From positions 682,001 to 746,000 of the forward strand of contig JAMXSV010000029.1 of NCBI GenBank assembly GCA_027559495.1: DNA of 64,000 bases. The letters are read 5' to 3'. How positions within the stretch are numbered: position 1 is the first letter of the stretch; each line of letters starts with the position of its first letter. Below are positions 1 through 12,030 of this stretch, one piece after another. Made by a program: the position numbers and the translations under genes. The notes under the pieces are model-generated. The model was not told where the DNA came from and made no database searches. It saw only the letters and a program-made list of their open reading frames with translations. This stretch comes from Aurifilum marmelostoma. Lineage: Eukaryota > Ascomycota > Sordariomycetes > Diaporthales > Cryphonectriaceae.

Positions 1-1
1 G

Positions 2-253
2 ACCCTCTCGCAGTCTCCACCGGTCTCTGGGTCTGGTAGCGTTAGCAACAACAAGGCCAGCTTGTCTGCCCTCCTGCATCCCGCGCACACGGACTCCGAG
101 CCTAACAGCGCCAACCCCGGCAACAGCAGTGCCACGAGCAGCCCGCGAGGCGCTGGGAGTGGTGCCTCGGGCTCACAGACGGGCCTGGCGGCCATGGGCT
201 TCCACGAAGATGCGAGGGCACTGGATGTGTTGAACAAGAAGTTTTCCATCTAA
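2..253 (+). CDS. C-terminal end of an unidentified protein (5' end outside window)
   Basis: An open frame runs from base 2 to a TAA at 251-253, giving 83 C-terminal residues with no in-window start. The segment is rich in Ser, Gly, Asn and Ala (low complexity, probably disordered) and closes with a more structured tail ending LDVLNKKFSI. Such a Ser/Gly-rich linker followed by a short conserved-looking tail is common in fungal regulatory proteins, but I do not recognise the family. A pyrimidine-rich stretch with T runs follows from about 350, as expected for a 3' untranslated region. That the frame is coding is inferred from its openness and its clean ending before AT/T-rich sequence. Confidence 0.55.
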   Translation, partial: TLSQSPPVSGSGSVSNNKASLSALLHPAHTDSEPNSANPGNSSATSSPRGAGSGASGSQTGLAAMGFHEDARALDVLNKKFSI

Positions 254-2233
254 GCCGAGGGCGGTGCTGATATACGGGCAAGAGAGACAAAGTAACGTCA
301 CGAGAGGTGGCGGTGGACCGGCGAAGAAGATACCCAACCTGGAGCTTTGCTTTTTTTTTTTTCTTCTTTTTTTTCTAGTCCCAGGCAGCGGGGCAACCCG
401 TGATAAGTCCTAGGGCAGAGGGAGCATGAATGGATCGGTCGCATCTTACACGGCGTTATTGGGAGGCTCTCAAGATATTACTTTGCGGAAACATCGCTGT
501 TGTGGCAAAGTCTTTTCTTCAACCACGTGCACATATTCTCCTTATTTTTTTTTTTCATTCTTGGGTTTCCTTGGAACGATACCTACACATGTCACTTTGG
601 GATGGACAGATGGACTGTCAAGAGTGCTGAGATAGAGAGATGGAACAGGAATAGGATAGGCAAAGAAAAGCACTCGTTTAGCCTGAATGAATGAAACAAT
701 CAATCAATCATATTGAATACCTTTTACTATATTGCAAACCTTGTGGTGATTTCTTTGAATTCAATTACATTCATCTTGTGTTGCATGTATACATTCGCAA
801 TCTATTTGCTTACCTTTGGCGCTCTACAGAATTGGGAGGGAACGAATCAAAACAGATTGCCTAGACTTGGAAGACAATGCCTTGTCCTGCCAAGCCCGCC
901 AGCTCATCACGATGGTCATTGCAAATTTTCAAAAGGGGAACATGGACATGGTGGGCTTGGACATGTGGTGGCCCCCCCGATACACGTGCCATGGAATGCC
1001 AAGTCCGAAAGGGGAAGGGGAAGAGACAGAAGGGCGGGGGGGGGGGGGGAGAAAATAAAGCATATAGAGAGAAAGTCTCCTGACTCGCTTATCCTCCGAA
1101 CACAGTCTGTGTGTTGTGGGAGAGGAACTCCGGCAAAACCATGGGGAAAAGAAGAAAAAAGAAATAGAGACAAGAAAGCGAGGAAAAGGACCCTTTTCTG
1201 GTCTTGGGTAAGCTTAACTTGGCGGACCCCTTGTTCTTTGGCTTGGGGGGACCACACATCAATAGTATCATTTAGGAGCGTGCGCGGCCTTTTTTTTTTT
1301 TTTTTTTTTCTTTCTTTCTTTTTCTTTCTTTTTCTTTCTCTTCTATTGAGGTCAAGGAACGAGGGCTAGGTCTCAATTGGGTGGTGGGGACAGGAAAGTG
1401 ATAATTCGTTCTGTTATCCTTCTCTCTCGTGAGACGGTTCCCTCACCAATAATATGGAATCATCGGATCCCCTTTTGTCAAGAACGAACAATAACTCGGA
1501 CGGATAGCGGCCTGTGCCGATAGAGGGAACATTGGGAAAAAGGTGAGCTGAGGCCTCATTTACCTTTTTCCTGGTGATGACGCGTCTCCACCGATGAGCC
1601 GGGTTGCCGCTTTACGGCCTTTTTCCTCTTTTCTTTTCTATTAACTGTTTATTTCTCGGGTAGCCCAGTAAATTGAGAAGGGGGGGGCATGGACGCGCTC
1701 TGGACAGTAGGTGAGCCTTTCTCTCCGTTCTCTGTAGGAGGAGGATCTTCCTATGAGGTGAGATGACGAGCTTCTTGGAGGGTGGTAATGTAAATCTAGG
1801 CCGCCGGTCTCCTTCCCTCCCCCCCCCCCGAGCCAAGGCTTGTTTGTTATCCACATTATCCACATGGGCATATCGCTTTTCTCCTTGCAGGTGGTGTATG
1901 CGAAAAAGTTACCATAGTGATAGGGTCTTTTGTGTGTGTGTGTGTGTGGGTGATGTTGTCGAGTACCTCACTTGCTTACGTACTTGAGTTGTTAGAAGCG
2001 AGTAAAATTACAGTACTAAAGTAAGAACAATAGTCGGACTTTCTTCAAGGGAAGAAGGGGGGGGGGGGGCGTTTCGGAATGTGGGCCTACACCAGCCAGT
2101 TTGCCAAGAAAGGGAACCGCTACAGACGATGGACCACCAGATCTGGCCATATGGCTATATCCACAATTTAAGAAAAGAGAAAGAAACTATTACTGTTGTC
2201 GCCTATTAGCCCGCAGCCTGCGCCTCACAGTCT

Positions 2234-2234
<1 letters not shown>

Positions 2235-2267
<33 letters not shown>
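2235..2267 (+). repeat. (GAC)11 microsatellite
   Basis: Eleven perfect GAC units in gene-free sequence, followed at once by a CCCGCCCGCCCG tract. Confidence 0.95.
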
Positions 2268-2880
2268 ACCCGCCCGCCCGCCTCTCGGTCCGAACAGGGA
2301 GAGGAAAGTGGGTGAGGAAAGGGGCCGATGGTCCGAAGTAGGGAACGGGATGGTGGGTTTTGAGTTGAAGAAGGAAGATACATTCAGAGAGGATGGTGCT
2401 TTTTTTTTTTTTTTTTTTTTGTTCCGATCGTCAGGTATTTTATCTCGCCTGATCGTTCATCACGGTGGTAAGAAGCACGACTCGATTGTGATCATCCAAC
2501 CAAAGACTTTGTACAGTACCGAGACGAGCCCAGGTTCCTCTTTTGCTCTGTAATACATCCTGGACAGAAGACTGCCTTCGCTGCGGAGCCTCATCACTGC
2601 TCTCGCTTCCCCCCCCCCCACCCCTACCTTCTTACAAGGAAGAGAGAGAGGATCAGGTGCAAAGTATAGGTTACTCAAAAGAGCATTATGTGCGCACGCC
2701 AAAGAAAAACCCACATTTTTTGGGCTTACTTTCTCTATCTTTCCCTGCTTGCCGCGCTCGCCCGGAGATAACGCTGATGGAGGGGCCATGTACCCGTCAA
2801 AAGAGGGAGGGGGGGACGCGTAACGTTGATTTACGGTTCAAGTAAGGTTAAGGGAGGCAGGACCAGGGGGAAGAAGAGAA

Positions 2881-2896
2881 GGGGGGGGGGGGGGGG
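2881..2896 (+). repeat. G16 homopolymer
   Basis: Sixteen consecutive G. It is the longest of many G or C runs of 8-16 bases in the intergenic parts of this window. Confidence 0.9.
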
Positions 2897-3161
2897 TTCA
2901 TATGTGCTCATGGACATATTTTGAAACAGTCTTTTATCTCTCTTTGCCGCTGGGTCCTGGTGAGCTGGGGGAAAAGAGGAGGGGGAGGGGGGCGGTTGGT
3001 TTGATTTGGGATCCGAAACCTTCGGTCTACTCTGAGCAGACACATCTGTTTGGACGCCTTTGTACATGGTACATGATTGAGAGAGTGGTGAAGCAACGCC
3101 CTTGATAGACTTATTACAAAGATAGTATTAATTACGGAGCGGCACACATCAAAGAAGAAAA

Positions 3162-3162
<1 letters not shown>

Positions 3163-3222
<60 letters not shown>
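3163..3222 (+). repeat. (AAC)20 microsatellite
   Basis: Twenty perfect AAC units, 60 bases, in gene-free sequence. It is the longest perfect trinucleotide repeat seen in the window and is likely to vary in length between isolates. Confidence 0.95.
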
Positions 3223-3223
<1 letters not shown>

Positions 3224-6200
3224 GATGGTCTTGGCAAGAAACATCTGGTGTCTGTGGTCCCGTCTCAATCCAGACCTTGACGTCTTGGGCACCGCGAGAT
3301 GATGTGCAAATCATGATGAGACGCCGTGATCTGCTGTAGATCGATGAGGGGGGGATCCCTCTTCTCAGTCCAGCAGGACTTTTAAAACATTGTCCGCTTG
3401 ACTGGACAACTGTGTGGGCGCAGACAAGATCGAACCAGTCACATTCAGCGGGGGTCCAGCACCGATCGACACAAAATGTCTCTCTTTTTCCCCCCCCCCC
3501 TCCTCCCCCCTCTCAACTCGTTCTCCTTACCGCACTTTTCGCATCATCGTCCAACGTCATGACATAATTTGCTCCTCGTCGGTTTTCTATAATCTATCCG
3601 CAGGCGCCGGAAAAAAGGACTGCATGATGGTAGTTCATGTCCGGACCTGTGACCATTACGTGGACCGTCCCAAGTACATTGTCGCCCGGGCCGTTTCACG
3701 TCAGGGAGCACGACGTCTCACACCCTATTCTTACCCTCTGCATCGACGGCTATTCTTCTGGCTCATGGACGGGACGTGCCAAGCTTTTCTGGCAGTTTCG
3801 TCTGGTTCTTTTCTTGCTGGGGTGGAATGGTCCTCGTCAGCAGCCGGCGCATAATAATTGCCACCAGGAGAGAGAGGGTGTGTGTGTGTGTGAGAGAGAG
3901 AGAGGCAGAGGCAGAGCTATTTTGGTATGAGCAATTTATTATTAGGTTGTGGAAGAAGGTAGTTAAGATGGCATTGTGCAACAAAAGTATGACGGCGTTG
4001 GAACGGAAGCATATCCGAATCATGTAATGATCGGAAAATACAATAGACGAGGCCATATTATCGAGAGCATGGGAAAATGTTGTGGTCCCTTGTACACAAA
4101 CTAGGTTGTCAGTTATTGAATTCCTGGCACCACAACTCCACCCAAACCCCCAAGGCCACGCGTTATCCTTTATGCTTCAATGATAGTGTAACTTTCCACA
4201 CATTATAGCATGGCATGGGAACTATAACAAAAGGCAAGTCAGAAAGTTATCGCCGAGATCCCCACCACTGACCTGATCCGCAGGCTGCGCCCCGGCAGCC
4301 AGCGATAGGAAGCTTTTGTTCACCTGCGGAGAGAACGAGACGCCTTTCTCAATGACACACGCAAGTGGAATGTCCATGCACATGTTGCTTTCACAGTGAT
4401 TATCTCCTCGGGGCCGCAATAGACTATCTGGGTGCTGCGCCGAGCTATTGATTATGCGTCCTCGGGCGAGCGGGCGGGCGGGCGCGGCCGTGATACTCAA
4501 GAGAGGTAAAGTTACCAATCTTCTTTACCGAGCGGAAGGGTCTATACGAGGCATCACTGCCCGCAGCCACTGAGCATGGTGGAGTGCTCGACTCCGGGCA
4601 CGAGAGACGTGTGGCGTCGTATCATCCCTATGTACAGTGACTCGGTCCTCACCAATCATGTCTAGGGGGCAGCTCAATGATTCCAAAGCCCCCCCCCCCC
4701 CCTTTCTCGACCGTCTTTTTCCCTGCATCTAGATTATAATCCGCGCAGGCCAAAGAAAAAGGCAATATTCTCAAATCATGGTGGTATGATGTCGCCGCCC
4801 AGACGTACGTAACCATGAGGCTTGTGCCGAGCTTCGGTTCGGCAATAATTCCACCTCAAGAGAGAGGACAAACGTCCACAAGACCAAGCCGGGGTGAGAA
4901 AGAAGATGGGAACACAACGTAGCACGCCACGACGAATTTCCACCCTTTCCCCCCCCCTCCCGCCATTCTTTGGCTTGGGGTTTTTTTTAAAAATCCACGA
5001 TCAGCACGCGACAGCTTTAATCTGCTCTTTATTCGTGCCAAGGTGGAGCATTGTTTGATGTTTGGGAAGAAGGGGCCCCGTTGGTGAGGCGATTGTTTCA
5101 TGGCGGAGCCAAACCTCCCCCTTCTCGTAAATCCGAGGGAGGACGGGGGAAGGGGGGGGGGGGAGGGTCCAATCGCCCGTTGACGAGCCGGGAGCCCGCA
5201 GGGCAAAGGTCACGGCCGGGGCGGGGCTCTTTTTTCTCTCCAGGCAGGGCCCGCTCCGTGCCGTAGGCACTGGGTGTTGTTTTCTCTTCAGTTCGGAGAG
5301 AGAAAAAAAAAAAAGGAAATGTTTTCCTGGTTTGTTCATTGTCCTATGTGAATCTCCGGCCGCCGAGATCCCTGGGCCCCCTCTTTTTTCTTCTTCTTCT
5401 TTGTGTGTTGCAGGGTTGTCTGAGGTGCTCTCTGTTCTGCGCCGGTGGGCTCTCTTCCCCTGCTTGAGATGGGAGTTTGAAAGACAAGGAAATTGGTCGA
5501 GTGAGAGAGGTCTCGACGTGTCGCTGTGGGCTCTCTCTCATATACCAGGCCCCCTTCGCCGAGGGCTCGCCTCGTGTTTGTTTCAGACGCGCGGTTTTTA
5601 TGAGAAGTCATATCGCGTGCAGGGGCTGCGCTGCACGTGAGGGGGCATCCTCACAGCTGCGGGAAGGATCCTGCACGGGAATCCGGCACGGAACTGAGCG
5701 GCACGGTGTCCGGCGAGGACAGGGTCCCGCCCAGCAGAGAGTATCATGGTAGTTTCAGAGGCGGTGGTTTTCTTACGGTGGTGAATCTGCTTGGAGTGTT
5801 TGACAGCTGTCTTTTGGGTGGAGGTTGCAGGTGATCAATTGTGCGTGAGCATCTACGTCTGGGTCACAAACCTGGGGTGTTGAGAGTAGATATCGTCGGT
5901 GAGGTCCATCTATGCTTGCTTCTTCATTCATCTATGCTCAGTTGATAATGTCACCCACAAGGAAATTCTGATTGGTGTTGGTAATTGGTTATGTTCACTT
6001 ATTGCTAATTAATATACTCAAATAATCAAAGTAGTTGTGAAGGCTGACTATCTTTCGTGCCGATGATTGTCACAATTTTGTATAGAATACAAAATATCTA
6101 CTTCCAAGGTCACTCAGTGATTAATCACGTTATCGGATTTTGTCACTTCAACTTTGTGTGCGTCTTGTCACCGTAGCCATTGCAATAGTAGGTCACTTCG

Positions 6201-9200
6201 TTCATCAACTGGACCTTACATATCAACTTGAACGAAGCAGCCCTGGAGCATCTTATCGTCTGAAGATATGGGATTCCGACATGGGAGAGTATAGAGCTCG
6301 ATAGATGTAGCCTCAAACAATACATTGACTGACAGATGTCTTCTCTTGGTCATTGACGTTTGGTCAATGTGGACGTGACAAAAGACGTTACTGGCATTCA
6401 GGGCGTGCGTGAACTACAGTGTCGTCACTTCTGTAAGCCAGCAAGATCATGCATCCCCGCATCTTCAGCTTTCCTCTGGAACGTTGTTGCGTGGAGAGGT
6501 TTGCCAGAAACAAAGGTTTCGCGACTAATAACGCCCCAGCTACAGCAGAGTGTCGCAATTATCACTGCACGACATGAAAGGCCAACCTTGTGGAATATAG
6601 AGACAGAACGCAGCATCTGGGTCCTTCAACTTGCGACCTGGCCATGGAGTCCGCCACAAGTTCTGTCCTGGTAATTACGGTGAGAGCCAGGTAGTGCAGG
6701 CTAAGCCACCCGATTATAGTCGTCCTTTGCTACGTATTCTGTTTCTAGACCCAGGGCAGTGCAGTTGGTCATCAACGACAACCGTCTCGCTGATGATCCA
6801 AGATCAAAATGAGGCATCAGGCACATGAGGCAAATTAGTGATATAATTCGTACGCCTTCAACTCGCTGGTTTCCTGCCTCGATTTTGTAGCGATACGTCG
6901 TGGACTCCCATCTCTAAGCCACGTCCTACAAATCCTTCATTGGTGGTCAGGGCGACAACTACCCAGCAAACATGGAGTCGTCTTTTGAGTTCCGGCATTG
7001 GTTCCTGATGGACATCAAAATTTACTAGGAAAAGCATACTGAACTAGATGCAAAGTTGACTCTTTGCCTCTACGAGGTCGATCCATGTTCTCAAGCAACC
7101 TACCCACACGACATCCTTGGAAGACGAGCACTTACGTCTCGGCCAGCATCACCAGCTCTCCTGGCATCTCGCGCACATGCAGAGGAGTGCTGTGAACTAC
7201 GCGTCGCGTGGCATGGTCGGCTCGAGCCAGAGACCATACGAGCTGGAGGTTGGGGGGGGGGGTTCAAGATGTGGGAACAAGCGAGCAGCCGACCGATAAC
7301 TAGGGATATGCTAATAACAAGGCGGCACATGCAGGAAATGGTATAGCTCAGACCTGCTCTCAGAGCGTCCATCCAAGATCGCCATCCTTGCGTGCCGTGT
7401 TCAAGGACTTGTGTGCAAGCCTAAGCTCACCTCCCGGGATATGACTGTCTGAGCGCTGCGGCACTACACATAAGATATCCATGCGCCAGCTACCATGGCC
7501 GAGGAGACGAACAAGAGCGATAGGTAGTCTCATTCATGCCTGAGATGCAATGAGGAACTTCCCTCTCCCCTGCCTTCCCAGCTCCTCGCTTGTCACCATG
7601 TATCTTTGTTGATCAGGACTGCGAGTGTTGATGTGTTACAACCAGAGGCACAAATGTATGTCCTCTGGACCACTGGCGGTGGCTTTTTGAGAGGCGGCGC
7701 GCGCAGACGTACAGCATTGATGCCTGAGACTGTCGGCAGGGTTTGGCCGTCGTCAGACGACGGGGCGAGCGGACAGTCTGCAGGCAGCAGCAGGAGCAGC
7801 AGCGAGCGCACTACGTGAGAATGACACACCGAGGCTCGGCTCAGCAAAGGACCGTATGGCGGCTTGAATGAGGCTGAGCAGCAACTCGGACAAGTGACTG
7901 GAGTAGTACTCGATGAAGTGGTTGGGACGGATGGTACTTTCATCGAGCCGTCCATTTCGAGTCGGTCGGGGTGGAACATGACAGAACTTCGCGTGCGTGG
8001 CGTCGGGTGGTCTCACTCGATACTATCGGTACTTGGCCTGGGCGGCGAAAGGTTAGACGTAGATTGCGATTATCCTCGTTGTCACCTGACGCAGAGCGGA
8101 GTATAACGTCGTCGAGAGGGAATAGTCACTCGTGACGCCACGTTCGTCTGGCCGGTTGGTCGCACACGCACCAAGTGAAAAATGCCCTAGAAAAGACGAG
8201 TGAGCTACACACAAAATCAAGCAGACAGAGAAAGAGGGGCCAATGCGTCATGCCCATCGGGAGCATGCTGTGCTTCCCAAGAGCCCTTGCTCGGGATCTT
8301 GGCTGAGGAGACGCGTGATTGGTCCGTTGTCTCGTGTCGCACGCTGCTGCGATCCACGGCGTGTCTGTAGTCTGGACCGGATTGGTGGCAACGTGGCGGC
8401 CTCGTCTGAGGCAGATGTGTTGGTTGCATCTGCTCGAATCAGCGCATCGAGTCCATTTGTCCACGTAGCCAGCCCGTGCCAGCTTCACTCGGCCCCCTTG
8501 ACCGACCAAAGGGGGGGGGGATAGAATCTCGAAGCGAGATGTCCTGCACACTTGAGACTGGCTGACATGCTTTCGTGGGAACGCATATCGGGAACTGATT
8601 GAGAAAATATCGGTTTCGTGGAAACCGCGGCATTGATTGGTGAATAATGAGCGTGTGGTGGCTGTCTGGTGAATTAAAAAAAAAAAAAAAAAGGTTGCGT
8701 TGTGGCGGGTTGCGAGACGCGCCAAAGTCCCTGTGAGCAAGGCGAGTGAAAACAGGATTGTGCACAGAAAATGACACGAGAAGAAATAATAAAAAAGTGA
8801 TCATTCGATGCAGACAGGCTCGCGCAAGGGTTGGTGAGCTTTTCAGACCTAAGAAACAATGTTGAGGGTGGGGGAAGCCCAATCTGAAGTCCAGTGGACG
8901 CGATGCATCGCAAACACGCGATCACGATGTTCACGGCCCGCGGACAAACACGGCCGCACAGCGCCACAACGGTGCAGAAATGAACCAAAAAATTCTGCAT
9001 GGCCTCAAAATTGGTCGGCTGGTGATGTAGGAAGACGAGACTGGCATTTTTATATGACTGTGGTGGTGTGGGCGGGCGAAAAGGAAAATCGGTCACGAAC
9101 GTGCGGATAGCTTCACGATGCGGGATGCACACGCCAGAGGCGGCAGCACGGAAAAAGGAACCTCGACAAACCGTTCTTATATTGGGCATCTGCCGCAGGC

Positions 9201-10607
9201 TAAAATTATTGAAATCACGTTGATCGAAAAGCGACTATTTCAAACTATCAGAATATGCCGAGCAGAGATCAGGAAGCATGGGTTGTGCGCACGCCATTCT
9301 GGATGCGCCTGGTCGGGTCGCAATTCAAGCAAGCTGCAGAGTGGCCGCCATCGCGCAACTTGCCGCACCCGAATCTGGTGGTTCTGCGCTGTTCCTCGGC
9401 AGAAAACAACCACGCCACTTTTCCGGACCCCGCTGCAACCGACGAGCCCGAGAAAACCAAAATTGAGCAGGCCACGAGGACCACCAATAAGCTAAGAAAG
9501 GGTTGCGGCAGGGCTGGTGGAGGGAGGGAACGGAGAGAGAAAGAGGGAGAAGGTTGGGACAGAGAAAAGTCGAGAGATCGGGGGGGGGGGCGAGGTGGGT
9601 GATGTGAGGGGAGAAGCAGAGACGAGATGCTGTGGTGATTGACAGAGTGACAACCGCCGCGAGGTGAGGTTGACATGCGGCCAATCAAGAGCTGCAGCGC
9701 TGACAGGGGAGCCGCTGTTTTGTTGTCTTAGGCGCACTTTTAGCCCAGTGCAATTATTCTTCCCAGACGGGGAAAGCGGCATCAGTTTGGTGCGGGAAAG
9801 GCAGGAATGGGCAGGGGAGCAGGGGTCATGAGCCCTCTTTTCGCGCACTACAACCACGAGTGAGTAGCCGAAAAGGGGTTAACGTGCTTGCCGCATAACC
9901 CATGCAGGTTTGAGACCGCTGAAGAGGACGAGTGAGCAAGCTGGAGCGACCGGCCCCCGGGCTCATCGACAGCTCATCATCCATCATCATCTTGAGGATC
10001 ACAGCATATTTGTTGCTTTCTTTCTTTGGAATCGAAAGGGGAGGAATACGACGGCAGGTCTACGCGCACAGGCTACCTGGTCGGGTGCAGCATCCATAGC
10101 GCAGTCTCGGTGTTTTTTTCTTTTTTTATAAAATGTAGAACTCCTCAAAATATCATACATAAATAGAATACAAGGGTATCATGAGTAAAGAGAGATAAGC
10201 ACAACCCTGAACAAGGTGAAACGAAAAGAAAAAGTGAAGAGGAAAAAAAGAAAGGAAACGGAAAAAGGGGGGAGAGAGAAGAGAGAGAGAGAGGACAGAG
10301 AAAGTGGGAGAGCGCGTGGGGAAGATGGGCAGGACAGATTTAGAGTTGCATGCGGATGAGCTGGGCTGTTCTCTTCCCATTTGCTTTCCTTGTTCCGAGG
10401 TGTCAACTTTAGGAATTTAATAAGCCTAGGCCAATGATACATGACATGGCATTGGGCATTGGTATGATGGATGGTGGGAACGGCACGGCAGGCCAGGGCT
10501 GCTGCAGGAGGGGGGGGGGGGGGATGAGGAGGACGAGGAGAGCACAGCGCAGCACAGCACCAAGCCCGTTTACTGATTGTGCATCCTCACGGCCAGCCCC
10601 ACTTTCG

Positions 10608-10615
10608 TATATAAA
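10608..10615 (+). promoter_or_regulatory. TATA box of histone H1
   Basis: TATATAAA lies 237 bases upstream of the H1 ATG and is followed by a long C/T-rich tract (about 10650-10700), the usual fungal arrangement of TATA element and pyrimidine-rich transcription start area. The assignment is inferred from position and sequence only. Confidence 0.6.
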
Positions 10616-10851
10616 CACTAGCACATGTCTCGACCGCGCCCGCCCTCCAGAACCCCCCTTCCCTCCCCCTCTGCTCTCTCTCTTCTTCTTTCTCTTCCCA
10701 CCTCTTCAAAATTACCAGCTCAAATAAAATCAATAACCCGCTCGTCCTCTCGTAAACAAGACATCGATTCGATATCCAACGACTTCCAGTCAACCAACCA
10801 CACCCGTCTAAACAATCTCCCCCGAGTTTCTTTTCGCCAATTCCCGTCAAG

Positions 10852-12030
10852 ATGCCTCCCAAGAAGTCCGACGCTGCCCCCAAGGCCAAGTCTGCGCCCT
10901 CGCACCCTACCTACCAGGTTTGTCGCACGCACTTCGGGTCCTGAGCAATCGCGTCAGTTATTAACAGACTACAGGACATGATCAGCGATGCTATTATGCA
11001 TGTATGCGACTCCCTCCCTCACCTTCCGGCGCATGGCGTGTGTCGGGGTGGCCGACCTGTCTGGCCCACGGTGTACCAACCGTGGCAGCAAGACGGCGCA
11101 GCCCTCAACAACACGCACGATCAATCAGAATTTGTTTGTGTTCTCCTACTGACAATGCCATTTCTCAATCCAGCTCAAGGACCGCAATGGATCCAGGTAA
11201 GCTCCAACTCCCGCCCTCTCACCAGCTACCCGCCCGCATCACGTGTTTCATGTCCACCCCCGCACGGGACACATGAGGCCATCGCGACCATTGGGTGAGA
11301 CAATACACAGCACAACAGGATGTTGTCGGGCTAACATGTCGTTCCTTTCAACAGCCGCCAGAGCCTGAAGAAGTACGTCAAGGCCAACAACAACATCACT
11401 GCCACCGACTCCATGTTCGACTCTCTCTTCAACCGTGCCCTCAAGACCGGTGTTGAGAAGGGTGTCTTCCTGCAGCCCAAGGGTATGTCCATTTCCATCT
11501 TGTATCTCATCTCATCTTAGGAACTATCACACAGGCATCATCCTGCTGTGAATACTTGTCTCTTTTCTCCATCCTCGATCACCAGTCTGGCGGCGTACTG
11601 CCTCCCTCATCCCCTGCCTAAATCCGGGCTGCCTACTGACATGACCTCTTGCGACAACACAGGTGCGTCTGGCGGTACCAAGCTGGCCAAGAAGGCTGCT
11701 GCTCCCAAGAAGGAGAGCGCCGCCAAGAAGGACAAGCCCGCTGGCGAGAAGAAGGCTGCCCCCAAGAAGAAGGCCGCGCCCAAGAAGGCTGCCGGCGAGA
11801 AGAAGGCTGCTGCTCCCAAGAAGGCCGCCGCCACCAAGAAGGCTGCCCCTAAGAAGGCCGCCGACGCTCCTGCGGTCGTCGACAAGCCCAAGACCCTGAC
11901 CAAGACCAAGTCTGGCCGTGTCGCGAAGACCACCGCCAAGCCTGCTGCTAAGAAGGCTGCCGCGCCCAAGAAGGCTGCTGCGGCCAAGAAGGCCACCCCT
12001 AAGAAGGCTGCTGCCACCACTGCGGCATAA
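10852..12030 (+). CDS. Histone H1 (linker histone), five exons
   Basis: Linker histone that binds nucleosome entry/exit DNA and compacts chromatin. Exons joined in phase are 10852-10917, 10975-11001, 11174-11196, 11355-11482 and 11663-12030, giving 203 aa. The start MPPKKSDAAPK is preceded by CAAG, and every junction is GT-AG. Residues about 17-90 form the winged-helix H1 globular domain, with HPTYQDMISDAI, then SSRQSLKKYVKANN and the GVFLQPKGASG end. The rest is a Lys/Ala/Pro tail built of repeated AAPKK and AKKA units, as in fungal H1. One exon is only 23 bases and another 27, so gene finders that see only long frames would recover just the last exon. Filamentous ascomycetes usually carry a single H1 gene. 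Confidence 0.95.

Larger units (their letters stand above)
254..10607. other. Gene-free stretch with homopolymers and microsatellites
   Basis: More than 10 kb without a frame I can defend. Open frames here are short, overlap on both strands and encode low-complexity residues. The stretch holds G runs (1036-1049, 2057-2069, 2881-2896, 10510-10523), long T or A runs (about 350-376, 1291-1310, 2400-2420, 8676-8692), trinucleotide repeats and purine/pyrimidine-skewed tracts (10200-10320). About 5900-6200 is locally AT-rich. No transposase motif, terminal repeat or tRNA was seen. Its length is unusual for a compact fungal genome, so untranslated leaders, long noncoding RNAs or intron-rich small genes cannot be excluded. 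Confidence 0.5.

Noticed and set aside
713..1369. 218-codon frame in the first gene-free stretch
   Set aside because: It ends in long Phe/Ser runs from a T tract and has no coding-like composition or splice context.
2908..3314. Val- or Leu-repeat frames over the AAC microsatellite
   Set aside because: They are translations of the repeat itself.
7593..8740. Frames on both strands in a GC-richer patch
   Set aside because: They overlap, are Ser/Arg/Cys-rich, and none has motifs, a signal peptide or joinable exons.
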